Shown here: positions 48,730 through 63,010 of the stretch, piece by piece
How positions within the stretch are numbered: position 1 is the first letter of the stretch
Layout: each line of letters starts with the position of its first letter
Source of the DNA: Amaranthus tricolor
Lineage: Eukaryota > Streptophyta > Magnoliopsida > Caryophyllales > Amaranthaceae
Direction of reading: 5' to 3'
Assembly: GCF_026212465.1 (NCBI RefSeq)
Contig: NC_080062.1
Location: forward strand, 5,384,865-5,448,864
Length of the DNA: 64,000 nt
The notes under the pieces: model-generated
The model's database searches: none
What the model was told of the DNA's origin: nothing
What the model saw: only the letters and a program-made list of their open reading frames with translations
Made by a program: the position numbers and the translations under genes

Positions 48730-51700
48730 ATGGAGACTGTTGCTTTCCGTTGTAAGTCCTTTTATCTTTGTTAATTCAATCTATTTTCTTTATACTATGC
48801 TGAATTTCTGCTTATTTTGTTATGATTTAAGCTCACGCCTCACTTCTGATCGTAAGATGTCAATATTTGATTAATTGTGGGTTTTGTGTTTAATTGTGGA
48901 TTCTGTTTGATAAATTCCCATCCATATTCTTATACTTTGTTCTTATACCTCTAATTTGTCAATTGATGTTGAATTTGTTATAGTTTGTCTTCATCTGGAG
49001 GACTTTTGGGTTTTTGTTTATTCATGGCCTCTCATTGATGCAACAAGAACATTTCAATTCCCAATGACATTAAGTGGCTCCCTTCTAGGGTGGTGTTTGG
49101 GGTTGGATTTATACAACCTTACCCTTCCGAGTGATGACAAAGGAGATTGTTTATGATTGTCCTTTGGCAACAAACATATGTGCAACTTCATATAGAAAAA
49201 AAGTTCATGCGATTAAATGAGCCATTTTCTCAAATTCATTATCAATCAACCTAAGAACTAAAAGTCTTTGGCTCCAGCGAAATAAGGGATACATGACCTC
49301 TATTGATGCAATTTAGGCAAACTAGAATGACTAGGCCTATGGGTTGGGTGTTCTTATGAGGTGATTTCAAGATATGAAAGAAAGAATCTTTTTCTGTTAA
49401 TAGTGTCATTTGAGTTGATTGTAACAAATAGAAGTATATAGGGTTAATGTTGATACAACTCTCGAAGTTTTCAATATGTAGTTTAGTAAATGTTGTATTA
49501 AGCAGATGCAATACTGCTACTTTTAGGGTTGGATTTGAATTCATGGGTAAAATATTTTGAAGGAGAAATATTAGCCGTTTTAGGGTGCTACTTTTATGAG
49601 CATCTATGTTATATGCTTAAATTAGAGGACTTTGGTGAATGGTGATTATAGAAAAATGATGATAGAGCCTAAATCCCAATCATCCATTCCTGGTCAATGT
49701 CATTGGATCAACATTTGCAACCATTTTGCCTGCACCTTGTTCTTCCGTGATCTATTCATTATGTATTCTATCTCTTTGAATTTTCAATTGTGCTTTGATG
49801 TACAAAATGTTGTCTCTTTGATTTTACTGTTTTCTATTTTGATTTAGTAGTTAGTTGGCTTCGCAAATTAAGATTAGAGGGGGATTTGCGGCTTCATAGT
49901 TCATACTACATGTGGGTTACTTTTGAGTACATCATTTAAGTATTGATTATAATGATAGGGTAATTAAGTTGAGTTTTGTTTGGAGTTCTTATGGTTCATG
50001 CTAAATGCCCATGAATTGATACCATTTGTTTTTGAGAAACACTAGTGTGGATTTAGAGTGGTTGATTGAAAATAATAGACTGATAGTGTACTTAGGCAAA
50101 ATGTTTAGCTTAGTTACTCAAAGGGATCAGAAATGTATTGATGGTAATATTGTACTCGGTCAAATGTACAACTTTAGTTACTCCAATGGATTAGAAATGT
50201 TGGGAAATTGTTAGGCTGTCGTTTTCTTTTTTCTTCTATTGAGGATGCAATGTCTTTCCTCTCTTTTGGATGTATAGCCATATGATTGAACTGCATAAAA
50301 TAGTTGCATTTTCCTGTATTTCACAATTGTTCTGTGTTTCATCAGATGCCACAACTATGGTCTTCTTTGTATTTGTACTTTATGTGTTTAGGAGCCATGA
50401 TCATCATGTCATTTTGTATTTGTGGGCTTGGAGCCCATATGATTAATGCTTGTTTCTATTGTTATCCTCAAATAGTTTAATGATTCTTGTTCCTCACTGA
50501 AACAACACTGCTTTGACCCAAAATTTTTTACCTCTCGTGTCCTAGTTTCTGCTGGCAGCATTTCACGTGCGTGTTCTTTAATTGAGAAGCCAGGTCTGGC
50601 TCCCCGTCCTACTGTAATTCGGTCCAATTTCCAGGCCCTCACTCTTGGAAAGCTTACTTCTTCCTCAAAGCCTGCAAGATTGGTAGTGTCATGTGCAAAG
50701 ACATCTGAAACAACTGTGTCTTCCAAGTCTGATGGTGAGTGTTTTAGTTTTAGTATCTGTAATCTTCTAATTCCATTCATTTTCTCCATTAGGTGTGAGT
50801 ATGACATGCCAATTTTGATAATGGCCATGGGAATTCTTTTATGTAATTTTCCTCAAATACAATCTATTCTATAATACAGATGCAACCTTTTATTCTATAA
50901 TGTTAGTAAAATTATCGATTGTTTCGGAATGCTAATGCAATATTTTATGTCATTTTGCAATGCCAATCACATTTGTCAAGTAACATAATATTTAAAAGGC
51001 ACGTAATATGATAGTATGAAGTATGAACTAAAGTTAGCATGTCTAAATTGAAATTTTGATGATTCGATCAAAATGTCTTCCGGAAACTTACGAAACAATA
51101 TTTTGTGCCGAAATGAAGTTAGTATGAGGTTTGCAGTTTTTACTATTTGTTGTTGTAATTTGTGCAGAAGCTTATAATCACATTTTATCTTTTTATAACA
51201 TTGATTATAATTCAGTGATCATATTGCGCAGTTCCACTCGATGAAAAATCAAAAGGTTTGATTGAGAAGAATGCTTTCCGCACCACTTTCCCTAGCGCAT
51301 TTGAGGTATTATGTCCTTTTTCAAATGTACTATATGATGCGTGTGAACATATGGTTATTGGAAAGAGCTATATATTACCTTCTTATTACCAAAGATGTAA
51401 AATATTTTTGGGAAAATGAAGAGGGTGTAAGATGTAATACTAGCAAAATAGATTCATTTTGAATTGCTGAACTATTTACATGGTTAACTCATGCATAATG
51501 GGGAAACACAAAGGGATAAGTTGACATAATGCAATAGCTTCTTGAGAAGAATAATTTAAGGTTCATTATTTGTAATTAATGCTTAAGAAGTTGTTATTTT
51601 GATAGTTTGTTAGGACGGAATCTTTATGGTTAAGCTAAGTAGTATATAACTGTAGGATGGGAAAATGAATGAGTATGTTGAGTTTTGTAATGAGATATTT

Positions 51701-54700
51701 CTCTTTGGGAGCTTAGAGTATGCTCGAAATATCCTCCTACCTTTTAGTCAATACAACATATTCTTTTACTTTATTAGTACAATTTTCCTATTCTCCAATG
51801 TCACTAATACAAACCCACCCCCATCACCATTACACAGCCCTTACATCACCACAAATTCATTATATATTGGTTGCATTTGATTGAAGATGGGAGACGATTT
51901 GTTCTTGGCGTTGTTTGCTTACAATAGATCATCTTTCATATGAGAATTCTTGCACCAGTGATTTACATCGGTGGATAGTATTGAGAAGCGAAAAAGGTGT
52001 GAAATGAAAAAGAAAGAAAGGGCATGCCTTTTGTACATATCCATCTCCTTGAGGTTTGAAGTATAGTTACTTTGAACTATACGTTTTCGGTGTGTATATT
52101 TCTGATGGCCGAAAAATGATTAAAGGTGTTAATATGCCACCCAACACAACGCGTGAACATATTGGATATAAGATTATAACAGCCAAGGAATTTCGACAAT
52201 TACTCACTATGTCCCTCTAGGAATGCATCAAAGAAAAAATAATGAATTTAAGGGATGTATGGAGTGTTGTAATATTTTGTCCTTAAGTGTATTAAACGTG
52301 ATATGAAGAGAGATACTAAATTATGTGGATGATATCAAAAGTAAGTTTTAATGTATGGATGAGATTTAAAAATGTGGTAGAGTCAAATTCCAAACAAGGA
52401 AATAATGCAAAATAAAAGGGACAACCTAAAACAAAATTGATGCAAATTGAAAGGAACGGATGAAATATTAGTGATTAGTAGATTGAGATTAATAGTTCAC
52501 TAATATTGAAACATAATAAACTGAGATGTGTAACCTTTCCTGTAGCTATTCTTATGAATGAGTATCATCTCATCTGGTAATAAAATATACTTTGAAAACT
52601 TTGTTAGAGCTATGTGATCAGTTACCACCCACCCCAATATCTCACCTTCAAGGCTTTTTTTTTTTTTTTTGCAATCATCCTACACCACATAAATTTCATT
52701 CAAAAACTTGCAACCTTGAATAGGAATACCCATCTTCAGCCTAGGCTGGGTTGTGCTCTATAGGAATGTAAACATTAAAATTTTCTTTAAAAGCATCCTC
52801 TTTTCCATGATAATTTTTATCTAATTAGTGGTTGACAACTTTTGAGCACTGATTATAGACTCAATAGCAATGATGTTTCAACTATTTATCCTTCCGGTTT
52901 ACTTGAACAGCCTCTCTTGTTGTGAGTTGGGAAATTATTCAGCTTCATTGATCTTTTTGTTTCTTATTTTTTTTAAAGGAAGCCCGCATGCTTTTATTTG
53001 TGAGTTTCATTTGTAGTTTAAGTTGACATTAATTGGCCATTCTATAATTTTCTGTGCCTAAAACTAGTTTGGAATCTTTATTACCAATCATCGTGATTGC
53101 TAGACTATTCCAAAGTTACGGCAAAAAAAGGAAGGGTACCATTTATCTCATGTCCTATTGATTAGCTACATCCAAATGTTCTATGTGTTGTGGTCTATTT
53201 TATATCTTAACCATTACCGACGTCTACCTTCAACTAGGATGAGCTGGTCTCTCTCATACTGATTTAACGAAATGCCCACACCCCACCCTCAGCCAAAAAC
53301 AAAAAAAAAAAAAAAAAAAAAAAACACAAAGGGAAGAGGTAAAGTTTAGTTGCAGGCTTGCAGCTTATGATTCATTTAGTGCTCTATCTTTTGGTATGAA
53401 GACATTGGCATATTTTTGGGTCATTGTATACTTCCTCCGTCCTCTTTTAGTTGCTACACTTTGCCCGAAAAGCTTACTTAAAAAATGGGCATGAAGAACC
53501 TAAGAGGAATGGAGCAAACATAATTAATTTGCTCTCCTTTCAGGCATTGCTCTTGGAGGTTTGTGATGAAACAAGTGTTGCAGAAGTACAACTAAAGGTA
53601 AATATTTATGCGAATTTATCAATTTTATCAGATTTATATGTAAAACTGCTTCGTAATTGATTTTAAAGGGAAGTGCTACATGTAGCCCTTACGGCTATTT
53701 TAAAGGAACTGGTAGCCGTTTGTGTAAGTTTGGAATCTATATTTTGTAGGTCGGAGATTTTGAAATGCATCTAAAGAGAAATGTCGGAGCTGTAGTTACT
53801 CCAATTCCAATTGCACCACCTGTTCCAAGTGAACCCATGGATCAACTAGCTCCTGTTGCACCGTCAACGTCTGCTCCAAAGCCCTCTTCTGAAAAGGCGA
53901 GTCCTTTTGTTAGTACCTCCTCAGCGGCATCTTCAAAATTGGCTGCTCTTGAAGCCTCGGGAGCCAATGGATTTAAATTAGTGACATCACCAACAGTATG
54001 TATTTAAAATTACTATCTTTATACATCAACGTAGAGACTACAACGTCCTTAAATGTTTACGACTTTACGCTTTATACAGGTGGGCTCATTTAGGAGAGGA
54101 AGAACAGTAAAGGGGAAAAAACAACCTCCTAATTGTAAGCAGGTAAAAGTTGATTTGGAATAAGCTATAGATAATTTTCCTCAGACTCATGAAACTCTTA
54201 CTCTGACATAAGCTCGATAGTTTTTTCGATTAAATGGGCAACTTGATTAATTCTATAATTTTTCCTTTTTCATTTACATGTCCCCTATCTCAATAGAGCC
54301 AAAGATTTATAGTTCTTTTGATTTCGGATTATAATGCACTATATATTAGAAAGGTTCATTAAATTATGTGCACATTTTATTAATGTGAAGTGGTTCAATT
54401 GGAAACAACATCCACGTTATCACTAACAAGAGTAAGGTCATGTACTTCCGACCCCTCCAAACCTCATCTATGTTGGAAATACTTTACATGTGAGGAAGAT
54501 CTCACATCACTAAATTAGTGGGTTGTAGAATTGCATATAATGCTTGGTGGGTAATTCGTATAATACCATATGGTTTTGGAAAAGAGTGATTCTCATCAAA
54601 TGTGTATGCAAGTCAACGCTCATTACACGTGGGTTTGTGGGCCCAAGCCCACGGGTGCCCCGTGGGTGTTTCCACGCGAGTGGGCCCACGGGGTGATCAT

Positions 54701-55361
54701 TTGACGAATTTTCACGACCTAACAGCCTAGATGGAAGCCACTCAATGGTATTGGGGTAAGGTTGCGTACATTTCTTGGATGTATGCTTGTTGAGCTTGGG
54801 TTTCAATTCATGCGAGTGAAAGTTCTGATATACACCCTTCTCGTTTTATTTCTTATGGAATGCAGGGTGATTTAATCAAGGAGGGACAAGTGATTGGCTA
54901 CATTGATCAATTTGGAACCGAGCTTCCTGTCAAGGTGAGCTTCTGCGGTTCTTCCCATGATTCTCTCTTTATGTCCCTCATCGATAATGTGCTTTGTAGA
55001 CTAAAAGTATCACCCGGTTAACATATTTAATCATTGAATGGCAGTCGGATGTAGCTGGTGAAGTCTTGAAGCTGCTTTTCGAAGAAGGCGGTATGTCAGA
55101 CAAAATATCATCTATTTTTTCACGACCATTTCGAACATAAAATAAAATCGTCTAATATTTAAACGAATGCCTCCACAAAAAGAGCCACAACGCATAAACT
55201 CCGTCACAAAACTAAATCTTCTCCTTTTGGCAATCATTCTATCGTTATTCATTATCTTCAAGATCCAAACTGTTTACTATATACATTTGCATTTTGCAGA
55301 AGCTATTGGGTACGGTGACCCCCTCATTGCGGTTTTGCCATCATTTCACGGCCTCAGTTGA
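48730..55361 (+). CDS. BADC1: BADC: biotin/lipoyl attachment domain-containing protein, plastid acetyl-CoA carboxylase regulator
   Basis: Exons: probable 48730-48751 (METVAFR), then 50476-50734, 51232-51305, 53544-53597, 53750-53995, 54080-54142, 54866-54934, 55045-55090 and 55300-55361 (TGA). Frame is continuous from the second exon on. The first junction misses by one base with the obvious sites, so the start is provisional. After a transit-peptide-like region come CDETSVAEVQLKVGDFEMHL, a Pro/Ser/Ala-rich linker and a biotinyl-like domain (GDLIKEGQVIGYIDQFGTEL, SDVAGEVLKLL, GYGDPLIAVLPSF). In true BCCP the hairpin reads EAMKL with the biotinylated lysine; here IDQFG stands in its place. That defines BADC proteins, which compete with BCCP and restrain fatty-acid synthesis. 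Total length is about 280 residues, as in the family. Confidence 0.9.
54345..54860. other. Probable transposon fragment with GC-rich palindromes in BADC intron
   Basis: In the intron 54143-54865 a GC-rich island at about 54630-54700 contains GTGGGCCCAAGCCCAC and GAGTGGGCCCACGGGG, unlike the AT-rich surroundings. A TGTTGGAAATAC at 54473 could be an LTR start. No target duplication was found. Confidence 0.35.
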
Positions 55362-56828
55362 ATAATGTCTCTTTGTTCTGTCGATTCTGCAGTTCGTCTT
55401 ACCATTCCCGACACCCTTATATATCATTTCGAAGTTTCCCACCACCCATATACTGGGTTTCGGTTACTTTCCAATCTGCAGCTAAAACATGTAGATGTAG
55501 ATATTTGTTTGCATTTAACAGCAAACAATAAGAATCCATTTAATTACAGAACATGTTTTTTTTTTCAGCCTGAAATTAGACAAAATATAGGAATTTATGT
55601 TGTTTTGTATTTTGGTGTTGAATGATTTCTTTTATGCATCGGATTAAGAAAATATTAGGTTTATGTTTTCTAGTTTAATGAGTTCTATATAAAGGTGTGC
55701 TAATTTCTCTTGGCATTTGAATTTATATGTTGGGTTTGTAGCAGGTGGATGCAACTTTTATGGATGCTGTTAATTGATAATATTTTTCTGACTAATGATT
55801 TTAATTTTTGATTAAATATGAATAATTTAACTGTAGGGGTGCTTATTAAGAATGCACCGAGGTAATATCCTTAAGAAATACAAAATTTTATTACAAAATT
55901 GAGTAATACAAAATTTTAAAATAAAATAAAAAAAAAAAAGAAATCAATTAAGTTTTGTAACTTAACTTTTATTTCTAATATTTTTAATTTTTATTTTATG
56001 TTTTTTTTAATTTTTTTTTGTAATTGACTTGCAAAAATCAGTTACCATTTAGGTAATAATATTTTGAGATAAGTGATCTTAAAATTAGAATTATTAATAA
56101 TTAATTAAAAATTAAGATTATTGTAGGAAAATCAATAATATGTTGGATTACTATAGGTAATTTCTCCAAATTTAAGTGCACATTGAATTGATTATTGTCA
56201 ATCTTGAACCCAAAATTTCTTACGTTGAATATTTACGGTGTTGCTTTGGATTTAAATCAAAGTCATTATTATTATTGTTGCTGTTGTTTACGTTGTTATT
56301 ATAATTGTTGTTATTATTATTGCTCATCAAATATCTAATAAATCTCGAATTCTTGTATAAAGTATCAAATAAAGCGAGATGCAAGTGGAAATTTTAAATA
56401 CATGTCAACGTAATAAATACGAATAATAATCAAAGATAAATTTTTGATTTACTATAAACATAAAATCACTTGAGGAAAAGGACACTTCAAAATAAAAGAT
56501 TTAAACACTATAATTAAATACTAATAGCCACAATAAATAAACATAACAAAATTCATTTTCATAAAAGAATTTGCAACATCTCGTCTTGTAATAATCATAT
56601 CAATAAATAATCAACTCGCCGCACAATATCCACGTCAGATATTCCAAAATCTAACCTTTCAAATTTTTAGTCCCACAATATTTCATTTTTTTATGAGGCC
56701 AAAAACTATCCATGTTTTCTTCTTTTCTCCCTCTCTTATTTCCCACCTCTGAGTTTCCATGTGATTGTAGTAGCAGTATATCAAACTTCCCCCAAATCTC
56801 TCTTCTCTTTCTCTACTGGCAGCCATAG
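55362..56828. other. Intergenic between BADC and the RETICULATA-related gene
   Basis: AT-rich sequence with no gene. A TATA-poor, C/T-rich leader (56720-56820) precedes the next ATG. Confidence 0.55.
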
Positions 56829-59800
56829 ATGAAGCTTCAAGCTCAGCCGATAGGTACTCACTACAATCCTTGTTTACTCCATTGCCGTTATCTTTCGACG
56901 GATAATTCTCAACTTCCGGTAAAAAATCATGTGTTTAGGAGAAATTCAACCAATAATTTCCGGATATCAGTTCGTCATTCCGTTGATAATGAGAATTCCG
57001 AGAAAGTTAGCCACGGAAGAAGAGCTATTATTCTCACTCCATTGGTAGCAGTTGGAGTTAGTTTTCTTCGATCGGCGGTGGTTAAGGCGGATGAGAAGCT
57101 TCCAGAATCTGTGGTTGTTGCTCATCCGGTGGAGAAGGTGGAGGAGAAGATAGAGGAGATATCGTCTAGGATTTACGATGCTACGTCAATTGGAGAACCT
57201 TTGGCGGTCGGAAAGGATAAGAGTAAAGTTTGGGAGAAGGTGATGAATGCGAGAGTTGTTTATTTAGGTGAAGCGGAGCAGGTTCCGATTCGCGATGATA
57301 AGGAATTGGAGCTGGAAATTGTTAAGAGTTTAAGGAAGAGATGTGTTGATAGTAATAGAAGTTTATCTTTAGCACTCGAAGCGTTTCCATATGAACTGCA
57401 GGAGCAGCTTGATCAGTTTATGGATAGAAGGTTTGATTTCTTTTGAAGTAATGATTATAATTTTCCGGCTCTTATTTGTCGCAAAGTTTTGCAATTTCAT
57501 TTATTAATCAAACATTGCAACTCATTGGAACTAAAATGAAACAGCCAGCTATAGTAGTATATCTTTGTTAGTGACATGACATCTTTCGATGCTTGATTTG
57601 TTTTGGTTCACCTGGTCAACTCCCTATTGTTAGACACTAAAGCTTTGCCTTTCTTTTTGTTGTAAAATGAGTGATTGTATTTACTTGTTGAGTTTTTAGC
57701 TTAACAGAAGTCATTTTTAGCTTATTTGAATTGAATTAGACTTATACTCCTATTAAATTTGCGTCCAATTGAACTTGTTAGTACTTAAGAATTAAGATCA
57801 TTAGCTATGGACTTACTCGCTGAAGTTATTTAAACCTATGAAATTGAACTTAACCAAACTTTTTGATAGTGGTATGAATTTGTTTTGGTGAGAAGAACAT
57901 GTTGCGTAGATGTATTCTTTTTGTTTCCTATTCAAGCTGAGTAAGTATGATGGAAAGTTATTTGAATGATGTGTTTGTTTCTAATTGGCTTTTAGCTACT
58001 ACATAAGACTAAACAGTGGCAAATGTAAGTTTGAATTTGGCTTTAAATTTGTTGGAATTATAGAGCTAATCCATTGAGTACAGTAGCTGATTCGGCCAAA
58101 AATGCAAGATTGCAATCTACATAATGACTAACTTCCTAGGAACACATATTGCTAAAAGCTCACTGAAGCGGCTAATACTACAAGTGTGTAAAATTAATAG
58201 CAAGGTTCAGTATTAGTTAACAATAATATGCATGAAAATGAATTGGTCTTCTAAAGAAGTGATCTTAATATTGATAAACTTATAATAATGCCTCTACTTT
58301 CACAGGATTGATGGGGACACCTTGAGGAAATATACAACACACTGGCCACCTGAACGATGGCAAGAATATGAGGCTCTTTTAAACTACTGCCGTGATAATT
58401 CTATTCGCCTGGTTGCTTGTGGTGCTCCACTTGAGGTGTTTTATTCTATTGTGTTTATTAGAAGGTTTTTAGTTGAATTTTTTCAGTGCTGATCCAACAT
58501 TTTCCTCTGTGATGAGTTGAATAGTTCTACTTTAAAAGCTGCTCAGAAAACAATTAAAACTTGTTGATTGAGGACCTAATATTTGAAAGATTCTCCAAGG
58601 TTTAATATTTGAATACGAAAATGAAGAAGAGGGTTTCTTAAAATTACATCAAATGCTACCATACAGTTATCAAGCATCATCTAGACTGTAAATCTTTGAT
58701 GTCTTTATGTGGTCTGGAGTACTATGATGCCATTTCTATTTAACATTCATTATTGTTTTCCCTGAATTTTTTTCGCATTCATATGCTAGCATTGAGTTAA
58801 TTCATTCTAAGTGCCATGACTCATGTTCTTTCTTACTGCTACTCTTGTTTTGTGTGTATGTGGTCTCTATCCTATAAACTTCTACTCCTTTCTTCCCTCT
58901 CCATCCTTGTAAAGAATATATAGCTGATAGTTAGCTGAGAACGTAGTTGTATTTTGGAAGATTTTGAACTGCAAGTTTCCTGGTTGTCATTCTGAAATAT
59001 TTTTGCATGTGTTAGAAGTGTTACCACACCATCTTTCGTTTTTCAAGTTTAACTGCTGAAAGTTTAATGTTAATTCAATTAGGTGATGAGGACCGTCCAA
59101 GCTGAAGGCATTCGTGGGCTTTCAGAAGCTGATCGTAAAAAGTACACTCCTCCTGCTGGCTCAGGATTTATATCGGGCGTTAATGCCTTTTCTCGTAAAG
59201 CATCGAAAGAATCAATATCTTTAAATGAGGCATTAACTTTTGGTCCAAGCTCGTATCTCACAGTACAAGCTAAGGTGGTTGAGGATTATAATATGGCTCA
59301 GGCCATTCTGCAAGCAGTGGTAGAAGGAGGACCTTCTGGTTTGCTCGTTGTTATCACAGGTGCTAGTCATGTCATGTATGGACCTCGAGGCACTGGGATT
59401 CCAGCAAGAATATCAAAGAAGATGCAAAAGAAGAACCAAGTTGTCATACTACTCAATCCTGAAAGGCAATCTATGAGAAGAGAGGGAGAAGTTCCTGTGG
59501 CTGATTTCTTGTGGTATTCTGCTGCTAGACCATGCAGTAGGAATTGTTTTGATCGAGCTGAAATTGCACGTGTAATGAATGCTGCTGGCAGGAGAAAAGA
59601 CGCTCTTCCTCAGGTACTTAGCTCTCATCTGCCTTCTTGAGAATTAAGTGGAATAATAATATGCTCAACTGCCTTAACCATCCAGATTAACACTTAATAA
59701 TTTTGTCCTGATACTTAGGTCTAGCTAGTTCTGTTGCCTGATCTCTAATTGACTTGAGATTTGAGGCTCATGTGACTTTTGGGGCCGATTTGTTTTTATA

Positions 59801-62800
59801 TTTAGAGAAAAGGTTAATCTTCTATTATGATTTTCTAGTTACCCCTTGCTATCGGTTCTTCTAAAGGGAAAAGGTTTTTTTTTCTCCATGTATTGGGATA
59901 TCTTCAACCATCCATTTTGTCTATATTTCAATAATGTAGGAAACTTTGCAATGGGTTAAGGTATCTGGATGGGTACAATTCAATCTTATGAGATATGCAA
60001 ATTGATTTCGTGCTCCTCTACCACAGGTGTTTATAATGCTTCTGATGTTAACTGGTTTGTTGTTAAATTGATCTATACAACACTCTGCAGTCCTGTAGAT
60101 ACCAATTTTTGTATTTGCTACGTATAGGTCATTAGAATGAACAGAATAAACTGTGAATGCTACCCTTCAGAAGCTAATTATCAATCTGAATTGGCCAACT
60201 AAAGTATCGATATACTATGAAGCAAGCCATCATTAGATGAATGTTAGCTATCTCTTGCCAAATCACAATTGAGATACTCCAGGTTTATGTGAACAATTAC
60301 ATGGTTTTAGTTAACATCCTGAAAAATGTAGTTGAGATTTGTTTGGTTATTTGTCTCAATATCCTGAGAAATGGTAGAAGGAAAGGTCATAGGCAAGATC
60401 TTAGCAAACATGTTTGTTGGTTCTTTGTCAAAAATAAATCATGCTATTGTTACTACAAATGGATTCACATGTATTCACATTCAGTAATCAGCATGTTACT
60501 TGCATTAAGCTTTTGTCTTTAGCATCATTCTTTTATCTGATCAAGTCTCAAAATACCTCTCAGGACCTTCAGAAAGGGCTTGATCTTGGTCTTGTGTCTC
60601 CAGAGGTGCTACAAAACTTCTTTGATTTGGAACAATATCCTCTCATATCTGAACTTACTCATCGGTTCCAGGTAAGCTGTTTCTCAGAGTAAATGCTTAT
60701 GCTTTTGTAAAACACTTAGAATTCCTCTCTATACAGCTCACATTGCAATTTGTTTAGTGTCGAGGGCATCAGTTCTATATTTGCAGTTTTGTTTTGTTGG
60801 AGTGATGAGGGGGTTGTGAAGAGGTGACTAAAGCTTATTATGTATATTTCTTTCTGTGCAGGGTTTCAGAGAAAGGCTGTTAGCAGATCCTAAATTTTTG
60901 AACAGATTAGCTATTGAAGAACTAATATCAATGACGACAACTTTGGCGGCACAGTATGAGAAACGCAAAGAAAACTTTTTCCTGGAACTTGACTATGTCA
61001 TTACTGACACTGTCAGGGGTGCTGTAGTTGATTTTTTTACTGTGTGGCTTCCAGCCCCTACTCTTTCTTTCTTATCTTTTAGTGATGAGATGGGTATGTC
61101 TGACAGTATGGATTCTATTAAGGGTTTGCTGGGATCCATCCCAGACAATGCTTTTCAAAAAAGTCCTGTTGGGAAGAACTGGAATCTGACACATCGGCTT
61201 GCATCAGTACTATTTGGTGGGCTGAAACTGGCTGGAGTTGGGTTTGTGTCTAGCATTGGTGCTGTTGCTTCTTCAAATATGCTATATTCTTTCCGTAAAT
61301 TCCTCAATCCATCTCTGGTCACAGACCAAAAGATCAAAAGATCACCTATTCTCAAAACTGCTGTTGTATACAGTAGCTTTCTTGGAATATCAGCAAATAT
61401 ACGGTATCAGGTAGTTTGACAGCTAGGTTGTCTATACAATCTTACTATTATAGTCATAATTATGGAATGTTTGAATGGTGTCATGCATGAAACATTTACA
61501 GTGTTCATCTGATATATTCTTTGTTGCTCGAACACTACACAATCGAACATGTGTAACATAGAATATATATGCTATAATTCCTACTAACTTTCTGTTCCCT
61601 TAACACATGTAAGTGCATACAAGGTGCATAATTATATTTAATCTCTATGTAGCAATTATTTGCCGCACAGGTTTGAAATTTACAAAAACAGCATATGTGC
61701 TTTCTTAGGCATCATTCAATTTTACCTTTCAAAAATTCGCATATGACTTCTTTGTATATAGAAACAAATGACAAGGCTGCCCAGATAGATGGGGTCGGTT
61801 TCTTTATATATCTTGATAGAATTCATGTGCTAGCAAAATATTCACATATGGATTCTTCGCATAGTGAACTAACATTATATATAATCCATTTGCTTGCACA
61901 CATATTTTTCAGGATGTATGGACTTTTGTGTAGCCTGTATCCGAGGTTCAAATGGTTGTGTATTTGTTATATTTTATGGATCTTTAAATGCGCCCTTGTT
62001 TTTGAGTTGGTTAAAAATCTTATTTTGCATGTACCCAAGTAATGAATAGTGATTGTAATATTATTTACCTATGCCTATGCATGATTAAGCTGTGACCTGT
62101 GAGTGATGTCTGAACTTTTGATGCAGATTATTGCAGGTGTGATTGAACATCGAATATCCGAGCTTCTTCCCTCTCAAACATTGCTTATAAATATGCTATC
62201 TTTTTGTGCAAGGGTGGTCAATTCCTATTGGGGCACCCAGGTTAGCTTTCCCTTCATTATCACGTTCAAGAAGTCTTCCCATTTAATCATATAGAAGTGC
62301 AAGTCATGCATATAAAATTTACTCTTGACTGAAAATGTTTTGTTGTGGTTTTTTCCAACTCTTTTCATTGCTAGTTCAATGTGTTCTATAGACTTGGTAA
62401 AGATATTCTCGATCTGCATCCTTAGCTGCTATTTCCAGCTGTTTAACTGTGTTACTATGGTTGTTACTTCTGTGCACTTGAGTCCTTGATAGTTGATACT
62501 TCTGATACGTGCATATTTGGCATGCTCAATAACATTAATTGTATTAGTTATCTTTTCTGGCTTATGTTATGTTAGTTTATTTATTGAAATCACTGCAGTC
62601 CGATATTGCTTTGCTACTTGTTCAAACTTCCGCAGCTCTCTGATGCTTCTTTTGTCCTATAAAGTTTGTTACAATTTTAAAAGCCACAAGTAGAGGAAAA
62701 CATGCTTCACTTTACTCACCTGCACAATTCCTTCCATTCATGATCATGATACAAGAATATTTCCATTTTGGGATTGCCACTAACTGAAGTTTGTTTCTAA

Positions 62801-63010
62801 TTTTATTAGTTTGAAGGAATGTCAATTAATTTCTCTGTTTCTAATGGTCTTTGTTAAACGCTGCAGCAATGGATTGATTTGGCTCGTTATACGGGGCTGC
62901 AAACTCGCAAGACTGAGTCATCTCTTGATGCTTCTGATTCAGTTGAAGTTTCTCCCATCAAATGCAATGGCTCAGATGAGACCAACGTCAATGACATTAA
63001 CAATCAGTGA
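56829..63010 (+). CDS. RER6: RETICULATA-related chloroplast protein (DUF399/ChaN-like plus DUF3411)
   Basis: Seven exons, all in frame: 56829-57430, 58306-58435, 59083-59613, 60564-60671, 60862-61410, 62127-62240 and 62867-63010 (TGA), about 725 residues. The N-terminus is Ser/Arg-rich with a hydrophobic stretch ([15 protein letters not shown]), suiting plastid targeting. A DUF399 (ChaN-like) domain follows: [37 protein letters not shown] and [20 protein letters not shown]. The C-terminal DUF3411 (RETICULATA) domain ([45 protein letters not shown]) has membrane segments near [17 protein letters not shown] and further on. Arabidopsis RER5 and RER6 have this same two-domain build and length. 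RETICULATA-family mutants have reticulate leaves; the molecular role is not settled. Confidence 0.94.

Noticed and set aside
53299..53325. Poly-A run in a BADC intron as the tail of a processed pseudogene
   Set aside because: The sequence upstream of it shows no coding remnant.
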